Of a stretch of 64,000 nucleotides of DNA, positions 10,848 to 21,219 are shown piece by piece. Numbering within the stretch: the first letter of the stretch is position 1; each line of letters begins with the position of its first letter. The notes under the pieces are model-generated. The model was given only the letters and a program-made list of their open reading frames with translations. It ran no database searches and had not been told where the DNA came from. The DNA comes from Capitella teleta (taxonomy: Eukaryota > Annelida > Polychaeta > Capitellidae), in assembly GCA_000328365.1 (NCBI GenBank), contig KB305236.1:20392-84391 (forward strand). Reading direction: 5' to 3'. A program made the translations under genes and the position numbers.

Positions 10848-13570
10848 TAGAGAGACAGACAGACTGACAAAACACTTATTGACTTGAATAAAAAACATAG
10901 ATTAGGTTTAAATTTAAATTAAACATTTGAGACCAGCGTACAGCAGAAGCAAATGAATCCAGAAGGTGTCCTTTTCACTTTGATTATTTCATGGTTTTAT
11001 TTATTTATTTATTTTAATTTTATTTTTTTTTCAGCAGGAATCACTTCGCTGATGGAGCACCTGGATGTCTTCATCAGCATCAAGCCCAAACCCAAACAAC
11101 CCAGCAAGGTATCTCCTCCCTCAATTCCCTCAAATCCCTCAATTCCCACAATTCCCACAATTCCCTCAATTCCCTCGTTCATTGTTGCTTACTGTTGAAC
11201 ATTCCAGTCTGTGATAGTGAAGAGCATCGAACGCAATTCCTCCAACTTGTACAACACACGAGAGCGCCTCCTTGGGAGCATCAAGGACCCGTTGCCTGGC
11301 AACAGTCCTGGATCGATGGAGACCAACGCCAGTTCATCCGCTACGTCATATCTCGGTCTCTCTAGCAATATCAGTCAGTTATTGTTTATTTGCGGTGACG
11401 GCCCTTTTGCATTGTTTTCCTCTGCAGATCAAATGAGTAATCATAAAATGCTGTCTCTGGGAGTGAACAATCCGATGTTTGTGTTGAACGCAACGCCGTC
11501 TCCCATGCAGAATGTCTCACAGATCATGACCCACCCTCAAGTGGGAAGTCCTCTGATGGTGCTGGCACCACACACAGGGGGCGGCTACCCCATGGCCCAC
11601 ATGGCGCCCCTCTCCCACCAGGCGTCATCATCTCCCGCCCCCCTACAAACGCACCCCATGGTCACAGCACGCAACCAGCAACAACATTCTGAACGACTGC
11701 AGCAGCAGCAACAGCAAATGCTGATGCAGCAAAATTTCCCATCAAATGATGAGTCAAATTGCCTGCTTCATCTGCAGAATCAGAATGGATTGAACCGAGA
11801 GATGCTGCTCACTCTGCAGAATGCACTGAGGAGCCAACAGAATGTGCAGCATAATAAATACGGTTTGCATTCCCTGTCAGCCGTGCAGCTCTCATCAGTG
11901 TTCCCTCTTTCAGCCGGTGCGTTTGGACCTCGGAGTCAGAAGAGCAGCGGAAGCGCCAGTCCCGTGCCCTCCCTCAGCGGTCCTCCCTCTCCACCCATCG
12001 ACCAGTCCAACAACATCAACAACAGCAGCATGCTGCAGCAGCTCTTCTTCAAACCATCGATGCTCAACTCCGATGCAGATAGCGTCAAGTTGAACGCGCT
12101 CCTCGCCAACATTTCCCTTCAGCCCAGCGACCAGCCTTCCCCTCCCCCCACCCAAGGAAGCAAACGAGGTAGGCTCAGCCCTCTTGCGCTGTGCGCTTAA
12201 TCACTGTGCAATCTCAGTCGAAGTGAACTGCATTCGATCGTTGATGGGCGACCTCTGCTCCTCCTCCTCCTCCTCCTCACCGCCCTCCTCCTCCTCTCCC
12301 CTCTTCTCCCCACCCTCCGCACCCTACTCCAGTCGACAAGGCTTGTGCCGCACACCTCCTGGCTTCTCCAACTCCATGAACGGGTCAATGGACACAGGCA
12401 AGGGCTCACCCATGAACAACCCAGCCTCACCTCTGATTGGGCGTCATGCGCAGCAATCTCTTGGCTTGGAGTCATTTCTGCCTTTCCAGTGAGATTATTT
12501 CTCAGCCCTTTTTTTTTTCTCCGTGACCATTTGTGAATTTTCTACAGGAATGGCGACGCTCAGAGATGTGACTGTGTGGACCCCAAGCGGTGCATTCACT
12601 CATCCAGCAACGCCACTACATCCTCTGAATTTGATTACGAACAAAAGAAAAAACTCGCAACCAAAGGTGTGCGCTACTAACCCTCTTGAATACAACGTCT
12701 AAACGCTCCTCTTCGCAGCCATGCAACAGAAACCGAGCGGGGAAACCCGGCTCCCCACCAACCAGTGGGCCGGTCTCGGCTTCTCCAAATCCATGCCTGA
12801 TTCTGCCATCCGCGAAAGACTAGAAGCGAACAACCGAAGATACAACGGCCCTACAATGAGCACGACCTACGAGGTACGTCACCACTCAGCCCAGATACGC
12901 AATCATGATTGATTATTTATAGAATGTGGGTGGAGAGGCAGACTGTGACCCTTGGAAGGAAACGCCCGCTGCCAAAACCCCGGACGTGAGCCCCAGCAGC
13001 AGTTTCTGCGGGGGCACCATGCCCTTTCGTGTGTCCGATGCTCCCGGTCACTTCCCACGTAAAACAGTCACTGATTACAATCTGGATGGACGAGTGGCTA
13101 TGAACTCCACGTCGTCGTCTCTCATGGAGTCACCCAGCACAGAGTGGCCGCCCAAGACAGAACTCCTTGACATTTTCCGCAAGTTTGGCTTGGAGCGATA
13201 TTGCGAGCTTTTTCAACAACAGGAGGTGAGGAGTGCAATGGAGGGGAACTTATTCTGACTTGTGTGTTATTCAAATTAGATTGACCTCCCGACCTTTGTC
13301 ACCTTAACTGAATCTGACCTTAAAGAACTCGGAATCAGCACTTTTGGGGCTCGACGCAAGATGCTGCTGGCAATTGCAGGTTGGTGTCTTTTTCTGTTCG
13401 CATATCATTTGCATACTAATCTCACCACAGATCTGAACGTGAAGCCGCCCTCCGCCCTGCCCCCCTCCAGCCCCTTCACAGACGCCCCCAGGGTCACAGG
13501 GGTTACAGGGGTCACAGGGGTCATAGGGGGTCAGAGACGTCGCCTGCCGTGTCACCCTGACCACTGGTGA
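2170..13570 (+). CDS. BICC1: Bicaudal-C homologue (KH and SAM domain RNA-binding protein), 5' end missing
   Basis: BicC proteins bind mRNA 3'UTRs, recruit CCR4-NOT and polymerise through a SAM domain in cytoplasmic foci. Sixteen exons join in frame to 970 residues and a stop: 2170-2213, 2749-2818, 3582-3661, 4295-4453, 7675-7728, 7784-8023, 8113-8325, 9251-9308, 11038-11108, 11208-12168, 12341-12488, 12548-12666, 12719-12873, 12923-13225, 13280-13379, 13431-13570. In partial-protein numbering, a first KH region covers about 15-64. A KH domain with GKGG at 84-87 covers 65-135, a KH-like domain 136-215, and a KH domain with GRGG at 236-239 covers 216-286. The conserved FISIKPKPKQPSK stretch follows near 317-329. 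A long Ser/Pro/Gln-rich linker leads to a SAM domain at about 868-927 (ELGISTFGARRKMLLAI core) and a short RRRLPCHPDHW tail that recalls the vertebrate C-terminus. The N-terminal exon is not seen. Introns are long in the 5' half and 49-59 nt near the 3' end, apart from the 172-nt intron before 12341. The acceptor at 12341 was chosen over one at 12333 because only it keeps the frame open. Confidence 0.93.
2349..2460. repeat. Short inverted repeat, 12-bp arms
   Basis: GGTACTGGTTAC at 2349-2360 is matched by its exact reverse complement at 2449-2460. The roughly 88 nt between them contain further short self-complementary stretches. It lies in the first recognised BICC1 intron and could be a small foldback element relic. 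Confidence 0.45.
2638..2661. other. Perfect 10-bp hairpin in BICC1 intron
   Basis: CGGTTTATGT and ACATAAACCG flank the loop TCGG, about 90 nt upstream of the exon at 2749. The position is compatible with a splicing-associated RNA structure, but this is inference only. Confidence 0.5.
4454..7674. other. Long BICC1 intron with a CpG-richer core
   Basis: This 3.2 kb intron separates two exons of one KH domain. About 5540-7130 is less AT-rich and has many more CG dinucleotides than the flanks, with several short open frames on both strands, none of which I recognise. It could be an internal promoter or CpG island, or an old insertion. A run of about 28 A residues lies at 7079-7106. Confidence 0.4.
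7079..7106 (+). repeat. Poly-A tract
   Basis: An uninterrupted A run of about 28 nt at the right edge of the CpG-richer segment. It could be the tail of a retroposed sequence, but no parent or target-site duplication was identified. Confidence 0.6.
9309..11037. other. BICC1 intron, no further gene seen
   Basis: Intron between the exons ending at 9308 and starting at 11038. It holds an AATC microsatellite and AT-rich unique sequence. The acceptor is a tandem CAGCAG (11032-11037), so two adjacent 3' splice sites are possible. Confidence 0.6.
10815..10846 (+). repeat. (AATC)n microsatellite
   Basis: About eight perfect tetranucleotide units inside a BICC1 intron. Confidence 0.9.
11115..11177 (+). 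repeat. 10-bp minisatellite in a short BICC1 intron
   Basis: Units resembling CAATTCCCTC or CAATTCCCAC recur about six times and fill most of the 99-nt intron 11109-11207, providing its pyrimidine-rich content. Confidence 0.75.
13493..13528 (+). repeat. In-frame 9-bp coding repeat (Val-Thr-Gly) in last BICC1 exon
   Basis: Four 9-bp units encode VTG, VTG, VTG, VIG. The unit is a multiple of three, so copy-number change would keep the frame. It lies between the SAM domain and the extreme C-terminus. Confidence 0.85.
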
Positions 13571-14333
13571 AGATATTTATCACTCCACAAAGAACTCTTG
13601 ATGTTCTGATTTAATCAAGGGCTGGCTCCTGTGCTGGCAGATTACGACATCATGACAAACAGTTGTTGGCCTGTTACGAGCGGCCTGTGCTTTATCCCCC
13701 CCCCCCCCAACCCCCCTCTCTCTTCTATTATTAATAGCGTCTTTAGTGCCATAATTAAATTTTTGTCACCTTTTCATTTCTTTAGTCGTTCAACTTTTTT
13801 ATCTTTTTTATTTTTATTTTTTTTTTGAATCTCAAATCAAACTTGTTTTTCATTGTCTCAAATCCTGTGTCCGTCCAAACACCTTAACGAGATATGCTCA
13901 TCAATTACAGCTTTTTTTACTTTTTGCTATTTTTTCTCTTCTCCTCTTAGATTCTTCTGCAGGTTTAGAAACTATTTTTGTTTTCAGGTTTTAAATTCAG
14001 GGGAATTTGTTAATAATTTTGATTATTAAAAGAATTAGTGTTAATTTTTTTCTTCCTCTTCTAGTTCCAATGGTATATTTGTTTTGTATTGTTGACATAT
14101 TATATCTAAATAGGAGAAATTATTGTTTTTCTTATCAAATAGTTTTGAGTTTTGTTTTCATCAATAATTACGCCAGATTGCAAAGTGAAACGTTTGTTGT
14201 TATCCTGGATAACTGTTGCGCCATTTTGTGTGAAATTCTATGCAACCTTTTTTCAATGATCACTGCCCTTTTTAATTGTCTCGCTCGTACTTGTTCACTC
14301 CGGTGCCTCATTTAAGTGACGTCCTCAACTTTC
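13571..14333. other. Probable BICC1 3'UTR and intergenic sequence
   Basis: T-rich sequence after the stop, with a long C-run at about 13696-13716. No coding potential recognised and no strong AATAAA close to the stop. The next clear AATAAA is near 14707, just after a TTA microsatellite (14657-14694). Confidence 0.45.
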
Positions 14334-14414
14334 AGGCATCAACCGAGGTCCCTGGCTTTGTCTGAATTCAGACAAAATTCAGACAAAAGCCTGTTTATTA
14401 AGGACCTGATGCCT
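14334..14414 (+). ncRNA. 81-nt stem-loop resembling a microRNA precursor (candidate)
   Basis: The ends AGGCATCA and TGATGCCT pair exactly. Inside them GGTCC pairs with GGACC after a small bulge. Then a stem of about 15 bp (GGCTTTGTCTGAATT with its complement carrying one extra A) closes a short loop. A perfect 20-bp palindrome is nested at 14359-14378. Size and shape fit an animal pre-miRNA, but a short foldback transposon relic would look similar. The strand is arbitrary. Confidence 0.35.
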
Positions 14415-14654
14415 ATATTTTTAATTCTATGGACAAAAAGAGCATGCTTTTTTAATTAGCATGTCATTCGCTGTTTTAGATGTAAGAAACGACACTCGCT
14501 TGTTATCGGCTCCTTTATCAAGAGACCCACTGATTCACTTTCCTTCAGGAATTTGTCTTGAGCAATAATTTTTGCGGGAACTTATTGGAAAATGTTTTGA
14601 TATCTTCTTTTGCTCGCTTATTCTTGTCTGATCGCAGAATCATTCCTGGTCTGA

Positions 14655-14694
<40 letters not shown>

Positions 14695-16080
14695 GTAATT
14701 TACTTCAATAAATTTAATTATTAAATCAAATTGGATTTATTGTTTTCTGTTTGTTTCGAACTTTCCATACATACAGCTCTATCTTCGAATCATATGAGTA
14801 TATTTTTCCCCATTTTTAAACATCTCTCCCTGCAACATCTGCTTCGTTATTCTGATGCCGTGCTCTTTGATGATGGATCGCAGTCGGATGGGGTAAACAA
14901 AAGAGCATTTGCAGAGCGTGGTCGCTGTTATCGAAGGCAGGGCTAACCGGTTAGTCCAAGATAGAGATCCTATAATAATGCATTAAAGGGTCTCCAAGTC
15001 CAAGAAGACAACAAGCACTGCATTGGTGCATCTCCATCCGCAGGCATTCTTCCTACCTCGGCCTTGATGCAAATTGTAAAGCGGTCTCTGTGCTGCTATG
15101 GTACACGCTGGGTTATTCGCTGTTATTCAACTATTCAACTTGCATATGAAGGAAATTATCCGCGGCCACCCCAGAGGGAGGAACCTGTCGCGACGTCTTG
15201 CTTGAAGTTTCTATGCGGGCACAAACGCTTGTGATTTGCTGCCGAAATCACCCCAAAATGGAAAATTTTGGTCGTAACGTACTGGTAACTCTTGCACATA
15301 CGCTGCATTATCAGCGCATAGGTATAACAGACAATTAAAAGATGTCGTCATGTGGAACGTTGTGGTTTGAGATTTATAGCTAGAGTGCGTTATGATCGCA
15401 GAACTTCAGGGTATAAGTACGTTATGAGTGTCATTTGTGGTGCGCACAATGTATTCACATTTGGACTAAAAATGAGATGAAGTCCATTTGTAATACTAAC
15501 CTAGTAGGCTGCTGAGTCTTGCCGAGTTGGCGAATTGGGAATCTTTTGGCCGCATGAGTCGCAAACGGAATGGTGGTCACGATATCAGTATGTAGTACCC
15601 ACGAGGCATGATTCGTCAGTACTATATTATAAATTTATTATATTATTATATATCACATTAAGTATTATCATAATTATATTGCTTCCTTTAATATCATTGT
15701 AGGATTTTCTGGAGTCCACGACTGCCTTAATTCCATTTTTAAATTTCAAAATTTTCATTCATACTTATTTATAAATGTATTGTTTAAAGCGATCTTTCCA
15801 TTCAAAAATGCTCAGACGCGCTGAATTATAAGTAAATAATTATTGATCAGACACTTAAAAAATATTTTTTAGGATCAATAGATAGGAATGAGGTGTTCTG
15901 TGTGAAAGCCATCACCAAATGAAAATTAAAGAGAAAACATAATGCTCAAGAGAGTTGAGAGAAAATGGTGGAAAGTAAAAATGAATTTAACTTTTTAAAT
16001 TTTTCTCTTCCTCTTGATATTAGTTTCTTGCAGGTAGATGTAATATGGTCTGATGTATTTAGTATTCCAAAATGATTATG
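14415..16080. other. Intergenic region between BICC1 and the ubiquitin fusion gene
   Basis: AT-rich, with a TTA microsatellite at 14657-14694 and a nearby AATAAA at about 14707. No open frame with recognisable content on either strand. Confidence 0.5.
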
Positions 16081-16202
16081 CGTCGCGCGGGAATCGCCAT
16101 ATTGCGTAAGCGCGCAAAAGTGTTTTGTGTGCATCACTACGGTATTCGACGCAGCGCCGCCTGGCGAATCGATTGGAAGTATATCCCGACTTCCTTTTCC
16201 GG
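16081..16202 (+). promoter_or_regulatory. Putative promoter and 5'TOP start site of the ubiquitin-eL40 gene
   Basis: CpG-rich sequence starts near 16081 and ends in an oligopyrimidine stretch, CTTCCTTTTCC, at 16190-16200. Transcripts of translation-machinery genes typically begin with C followed by pyrimidines. The coding exon starts right after an acceptor AG at 16996-16997, so a 5'UTR intron must lie between. Transcription start and intron donor are inferred, not seen. Confidence 0.4.
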
Positions 16203-16955
16203 TTTTCAGTGAAGTGTGCGGAGGCATGTGTTTTTCAATGTTCTAATTTTCCCCCATTTCCCGTACTATACCTCTCTAAGGTTGATCATTTTAGGAGTAT
16301 TTTGAGAGCCCTTTTTTCACTGTCTGTTTTCGTACTTCGATTGTTCCTGATGTTGGTGTTTTTGAGCGTGTATCGAGTTCTTCTCTGAACTCAGCGCCCT
16401 TTCTCACTGGATTCTCGACGTATACTCAATACTGGGCAACTGGCTACATCACACATGGCGATCACTCTTGACCATAGGCTGTGAGGTTGCAGTCGCTGCA
16501 TTCCTGATTCAAAGACCAACAAGCGACGTTGTGTGTCAATTTCACAGCCCCTTAATATGAGCGTCACTTCTTTGGGCAACGAAATAATTAATAAGTTGTT
16601 AAAATGGTATTCAATTACTAATTGTAGCTATGTCAATTACATTCAGTCAGCTGCAATACTAACGTTGAAACCGTTTGGTCCTGAATTTATTATTTTCCCT
16701 TATGAAGAGCAAGTGTTGAGGATCAAGGGTTCTGTACAATTAATTACAAAACAAAGCCTTGGGGGTGCTCAGGTACAAGGATTTGTTTTATAAATCTTCT
16801 CAAATCCATAGCTTTGAAAGCATTACTGCTGTTTTGAATTTGGACTGATGAAAATGTGTGTTGATGCAAGCAAATTGTGTTGACCTGTGTATATAGTCTG
16901 GCCCAATTTTAGCTCCCAGTTAGCCTAAAAACAAAGCATCGTGTCATACAATTAA

Positions 16956-17384
<429 letters not shown>

Positions 17385-17421
17385 ATGCTCATTGGCTGAA
17401 GACGATGCTGTACACTAAGAG

Positions 17422-17427
17422 AATAAA
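17422..17427 (+). promoter_or_regulatory. Polyadenylation signal AATAAA of the ubiquitin-eL40 gene
   Basis: Canonical hexamer shortly after the stop, followed by a T/G-rich stretch at about 17447-17460. This is the expected layout for a short 3'UTR. Confidence 0.75.
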
Positions 17428-17460
17428 AATGGCTTCTCTCAAATCTCTTTTGTTTTTTTG

Positions 17461-19069
17461 AAGGATATGGTTAACATTCTGAATTAACAAAGTAATATTT
17501 ATGGTTTTTATTGTGATACATCATGTGGATGAAGATTTATTTCAGCTGACCATTCATATCGCCGTCATAATTCACGTATTGTTGAGAATGGCATGCATTT
17601 GACTGAATAATATTTGTGCATGGAGTGATGTTGCAACATAGAACGGAGATGGTGCAGATAGGATGTACAGCTCATGTCTTGCCGGTAAATGGTTTTTGTG
17701 GAATGAGAACTAGTCTACCAGTATTTCCAAATGATCTGAATTGAGCATTGTTGTCACTTGAATACAATGGTGCACAGAACTTTGAAATAGTTGGTTTGAA
17801 TATGGATTACTGAGATGTTATTCTCTGATATCTCACCAATTCCAGATAAAATTATCTTATTTTCATAAAATTTTAACGTACACTATTCTAGCAGCAAAAT
17901 TGAATGTGCTGACAAATTTCACTTGGTTTGAGAATCAGATGCATATTATTGTTGATAGAGAAATTTAGCTATGAGAATTAATTAACCTTGGTTCGTCTGT
18001 ACGTTTGTTTCACAATCAGTGATTACATCTCAACCCAAACTTGCCTGTTATTTGAAATCGCTATATCTGGAATATACACCAAAAAGATAGTGGTGTGCAT
18101 TCTACTCTGGATACGATTCATTCATTCATTCATTTAAATAATGCAATACCTATAACTATGGTCGGTTACATTATTTCAACAGAATCAAGGTTCATTTTTG
18201 ATAATAGCTACAATCATTTCGTCAGAGTACATGTATTCCTCGACAACTGGTAAATAAATCTACTTGGGGTGCGAGCAGTCTGACGCTATGACTGAGCATC
18301 TTTCTATAAGCATAATTCAAAAAAATCCAAATTCAAGATGTGTCGTGTGCCCTAGGTCAGTAATAATGATATGTACGTATTCACGTTTCACCTGTGCAAC
18401 TGCCAATGCAAAGTGCGTGTCCTGTGCAACTCATTTCCATCCAAAACGGAACCAAAATTTCAAAGTCATAACGCACTTGTGCGATGAAAACCGTTATGAT
18501 TTCCTAAATCACAAGTCTCTGCTTGACAACCGGAAGCTTTGGCTGAAACATTCTCGCCAAAATAATCTGCCGATGCATGTACTCAAAATCCATTTCACAA
18601 TTGCTTGCTTCTTGAGCAGAGGTCTAATGTCGAGTGGCAGGACGATGACATGCTGACAAAAAGGATGGACTAGGTACTGGATTAACACAGGGTCTCGCTG
18701 TAGTATAATTATGTCAGCTAGTACATTCAATATTCACGTGACGAATAACCAACTGTCTTAGCACAGATTCGGTCGAGGTCTGTCTGATTGGGCTCACTGT
18801 AGTATGTCAGCTACAACTGTCTATACTATTTAACTGTAGCTACCTATTAGCTGCATTCTGTAGCCATAATGATGATAATGATAATCAGAATTAATCAGAA
18901 TTATAATGATAATCTGTGTCTAATTGCCAATATAGTCTTGGAACGAGACAAGCTCCCTATCAGCCTAAAGAGTGTACTGTATTAGGTAGTGTATAGTATA
19001 ATAGTAGTGTATTCTGTATAGGTAGCGGAGCTCCCTATAACAGTGTATACTGCATTAATATTTATATTA
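17461..19069. other. Intergenic, no gene recognised
   Basis: AT-rich sequence. A 130-codon open frame at 18264-18656 (+) shows no domain that I recognise and has no splice or promoter context. Treated as non-coding. Confidence 0.45.
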
Positions 19070-19500
19070 TAGACTCCGCTACAGTTTGAGGAGCTAAACC
19101 AACTATACCTGTTGGAAGTTCTAACATCAAGACAACTCTCAGTTGAACTAGTTCTCCCATTGGCCCAGGACGCAGATGTGATGTCAAAAGAAAGCAGCGA
19201 TGTAGGCGGAGTCATGGTTTGCTGATGGAGTTGATAGCACACAGTCCAGTTGCTGACGGATATTCAGGATCTTGCCGCTGAAAAACTGGGCCAATTGCTC
19301 AGCATGTTCCTCTGACTCTTCTGAGGAGGAGATCGTCATGCATTCAAGCTTGAGGAGGCCGTCAATGATTTTGAAAGTGGTCTCGCTGTCGGCATTCATC
19401 TGACTTTCTTATAGGTGCTGATATTTTGCATTGTCAATGATTAACCTTTTCTTTCTGTTCCTTGAACATCAATCAGCCAGTGCGTCTCCAGACCAGATTT
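19070..19500 (-). mobile_element. Decayed LINE fragment, CR1/jockey-like linker before the RT domain
   Basis: On the minus strand, frames near 19184-19480 read like the segment between endonuclease and reverse transcriptase in CR1/jockey-type elements. There is a Lys/Glu-rich stretch, a TTFKIIDGLL motif, and then an acidic stretch leading to AEQLAQFFSGKILNIRQQLD. Below 19200 a shifted frame resembles the following block (SCLDV then LPTGIV). No catalytic RT motif is present, and the fragment carries stops and frame changes. The family assignment rests on memory of the motif pattern. Confidence 0.45.
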
Positions 19501-19584
19501 TAGGTTACTGTACTCCCACAGCACTTAATTTTCTTTCTGGATTGAGTTAAACACGCTTAGCGGCTGCAGTACTGAGTTAGGAAC

Positions 19585-19752
19585 CTGAGTTTCTTTGTGG
19601 CACCACAAATGGACAGCCGTGCTGGGGGACAACAGGCTGTGTGGAGGAGAAGACGTCATCGCTCAGAGTCGACACTTGGGAGCTAGAGTTCATGTAGTAC
19701 ACCACGCACCACGTCACCAAGGCAACTGTGCGGCGTAAGTGTGGAGGGTGAG
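19585..19752 (-). pseudogene. Partial copy of the neighbouring glycosyltransferase gene
   Basis: The minus strand matches the membrane-anchor and early luminal part of the glycosyltransferase at about 21735-21910 at visibly high nucleotide identity (roughly 85% by eye). It includes the WCVVYYMNSSSQVSTLSD stretch and a frame-shifted equivalent of the following WCH segment. It has internal deletions and a frame change and stops abruptly. Lying next to a LINE relic, it may have been copied by LINE activity or left by an inverted segmental duplication. Confidence 0.75.
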
Positions 19753-19807
19753 TTTCCTTTTGGAATCGGCCCCTGTGTTTAAAATTAAGAAAAGTGTCAA
19801 TTAACAT

Positions 19808-21066
19808 TGAGACACCCTCTCCTCTCTGGTTTACTCTGATGGAATGGATACTATTGTAGTTTGGAATGTCGTAAAGCTTTTTTGTTACTCACAGTCAGTC
19901 AGTTTTAGTCGATGCTTTTATAGAGATATTCATTTCAGTGAGCTGTAGACAGGAGATTAACTCTTGGCTATTATAACAAAGGCTGCCTACATTTGAGTGG
20001 AAAAGAGAGAAGATGCTTTTAAAATTAATATTCATTTTTTTTTTTTGGTTCTGTTTGTTAAGAGATTGATACATGCCAAGCAGGGTTGGTGATTTGATAT
20101 TTTGTAGGTTAGCATGCCAGCAGTGTGTATAAATTTGGGGTTGGCTGTCTTTGTGAGAAAGTTGTCAATGAGCGATACGCTCTGAGTTGAAAATAGAGTT
20201 GGAATTGTTAGCAGTGGTTTATAACCCTCAGATATGACTGATTTGAGATATTTTTGATTACTTTGTTTCATATATATTGTTAACATGATAGTCACCTGCA
20301 ATTATACAGTCATGGTGCAACGATTGATGGAGTCCTGAGAGATTAAAAAAAAAAACTAATTTTTATTGAGCAGTGAACAGGATAAGCCTATGAATAGAAC
20401 CTATTGTAAATCATTAAATTTTTTTTTGAGAAACACAAGCATCAATTTTTTTTCTTCCCGGTATTATAATCTATAAAATTAAAAATGAAGTAATCACTAC
20501 AAATATGAAAAAAAGAAGAAGATATAATGTACAATTAGTGTCAATCATACATTATATAGGAAGTTAGGAAGTCAACAGCAGTGTCAACTGCAAGAGTCTC
20601 CTAATCTTTAGTTCTTTACCATCATCAAAGCCCGTATTGTCATCCCAGTAACAAATATGCGTGGGACAGAAGGCCAGCCTCCAGACGATATCATGAAGCA
20701 AACCGGAACTTCCACAGAGTTCAGTTTCCAGGATGTCCGATTTCAAATTCTGCTTTGGCCTTAGCTTAAGATCCTTTCCTCCTAAGAGAACGACCCATTT
20801 CGTCAGGGAAGTGACTCCATATCTCCTCCTTTGCTTTGTGGATGACTTGTGGGGTATCGATGTGGAGGTGTACTACTCAGTTTTCTGGAGCAACTTTTCA
20901 TCCATCCATGGGTGTATTGGATCCTGGATGCTCCTGATGTCGGTTTGGCTTCCTGCTTCGTCTATCGTTGCTGACAAGATCCGGATCTTGATCTGTATCC
21001 ATGGTGGAATTGTTGCATCGCAAGCATCATTCATGATTTCTCATTTGTTTCATTTCTTCTCCCCAG
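19808..21066. other. Non-coding region upstream of the glycosyltransferase
   Basis: No gene recognised. The right end is a good acceptor (CTTCTCCCCAG) at 21066, so the glycosyltransferase transcript probably has a further 5' non-coding exon to the left that I could not place. Confidence 0.4.
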
Positions 21067-21117
21067 GGGCTGAGGACATTTTGTGTGAATTGAAAGTGCC
21101 TCAACACAAAAGACAAG

Positions 21118-21185
21118 ATGGAACAAACTTTGTAAGTTTAATAATTTCTCTGCATGATTCACACAATTAAAAACTGTGTTATTAT

Positions 21186-21219
<34 letters not shown>

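Noticed and set aside
18264-18656. 130-codon open frame with several cysteines
   Set aside because: No domain, no splice context, no promoter or polyadenylation support, and no coding-like codon pattern by eye.
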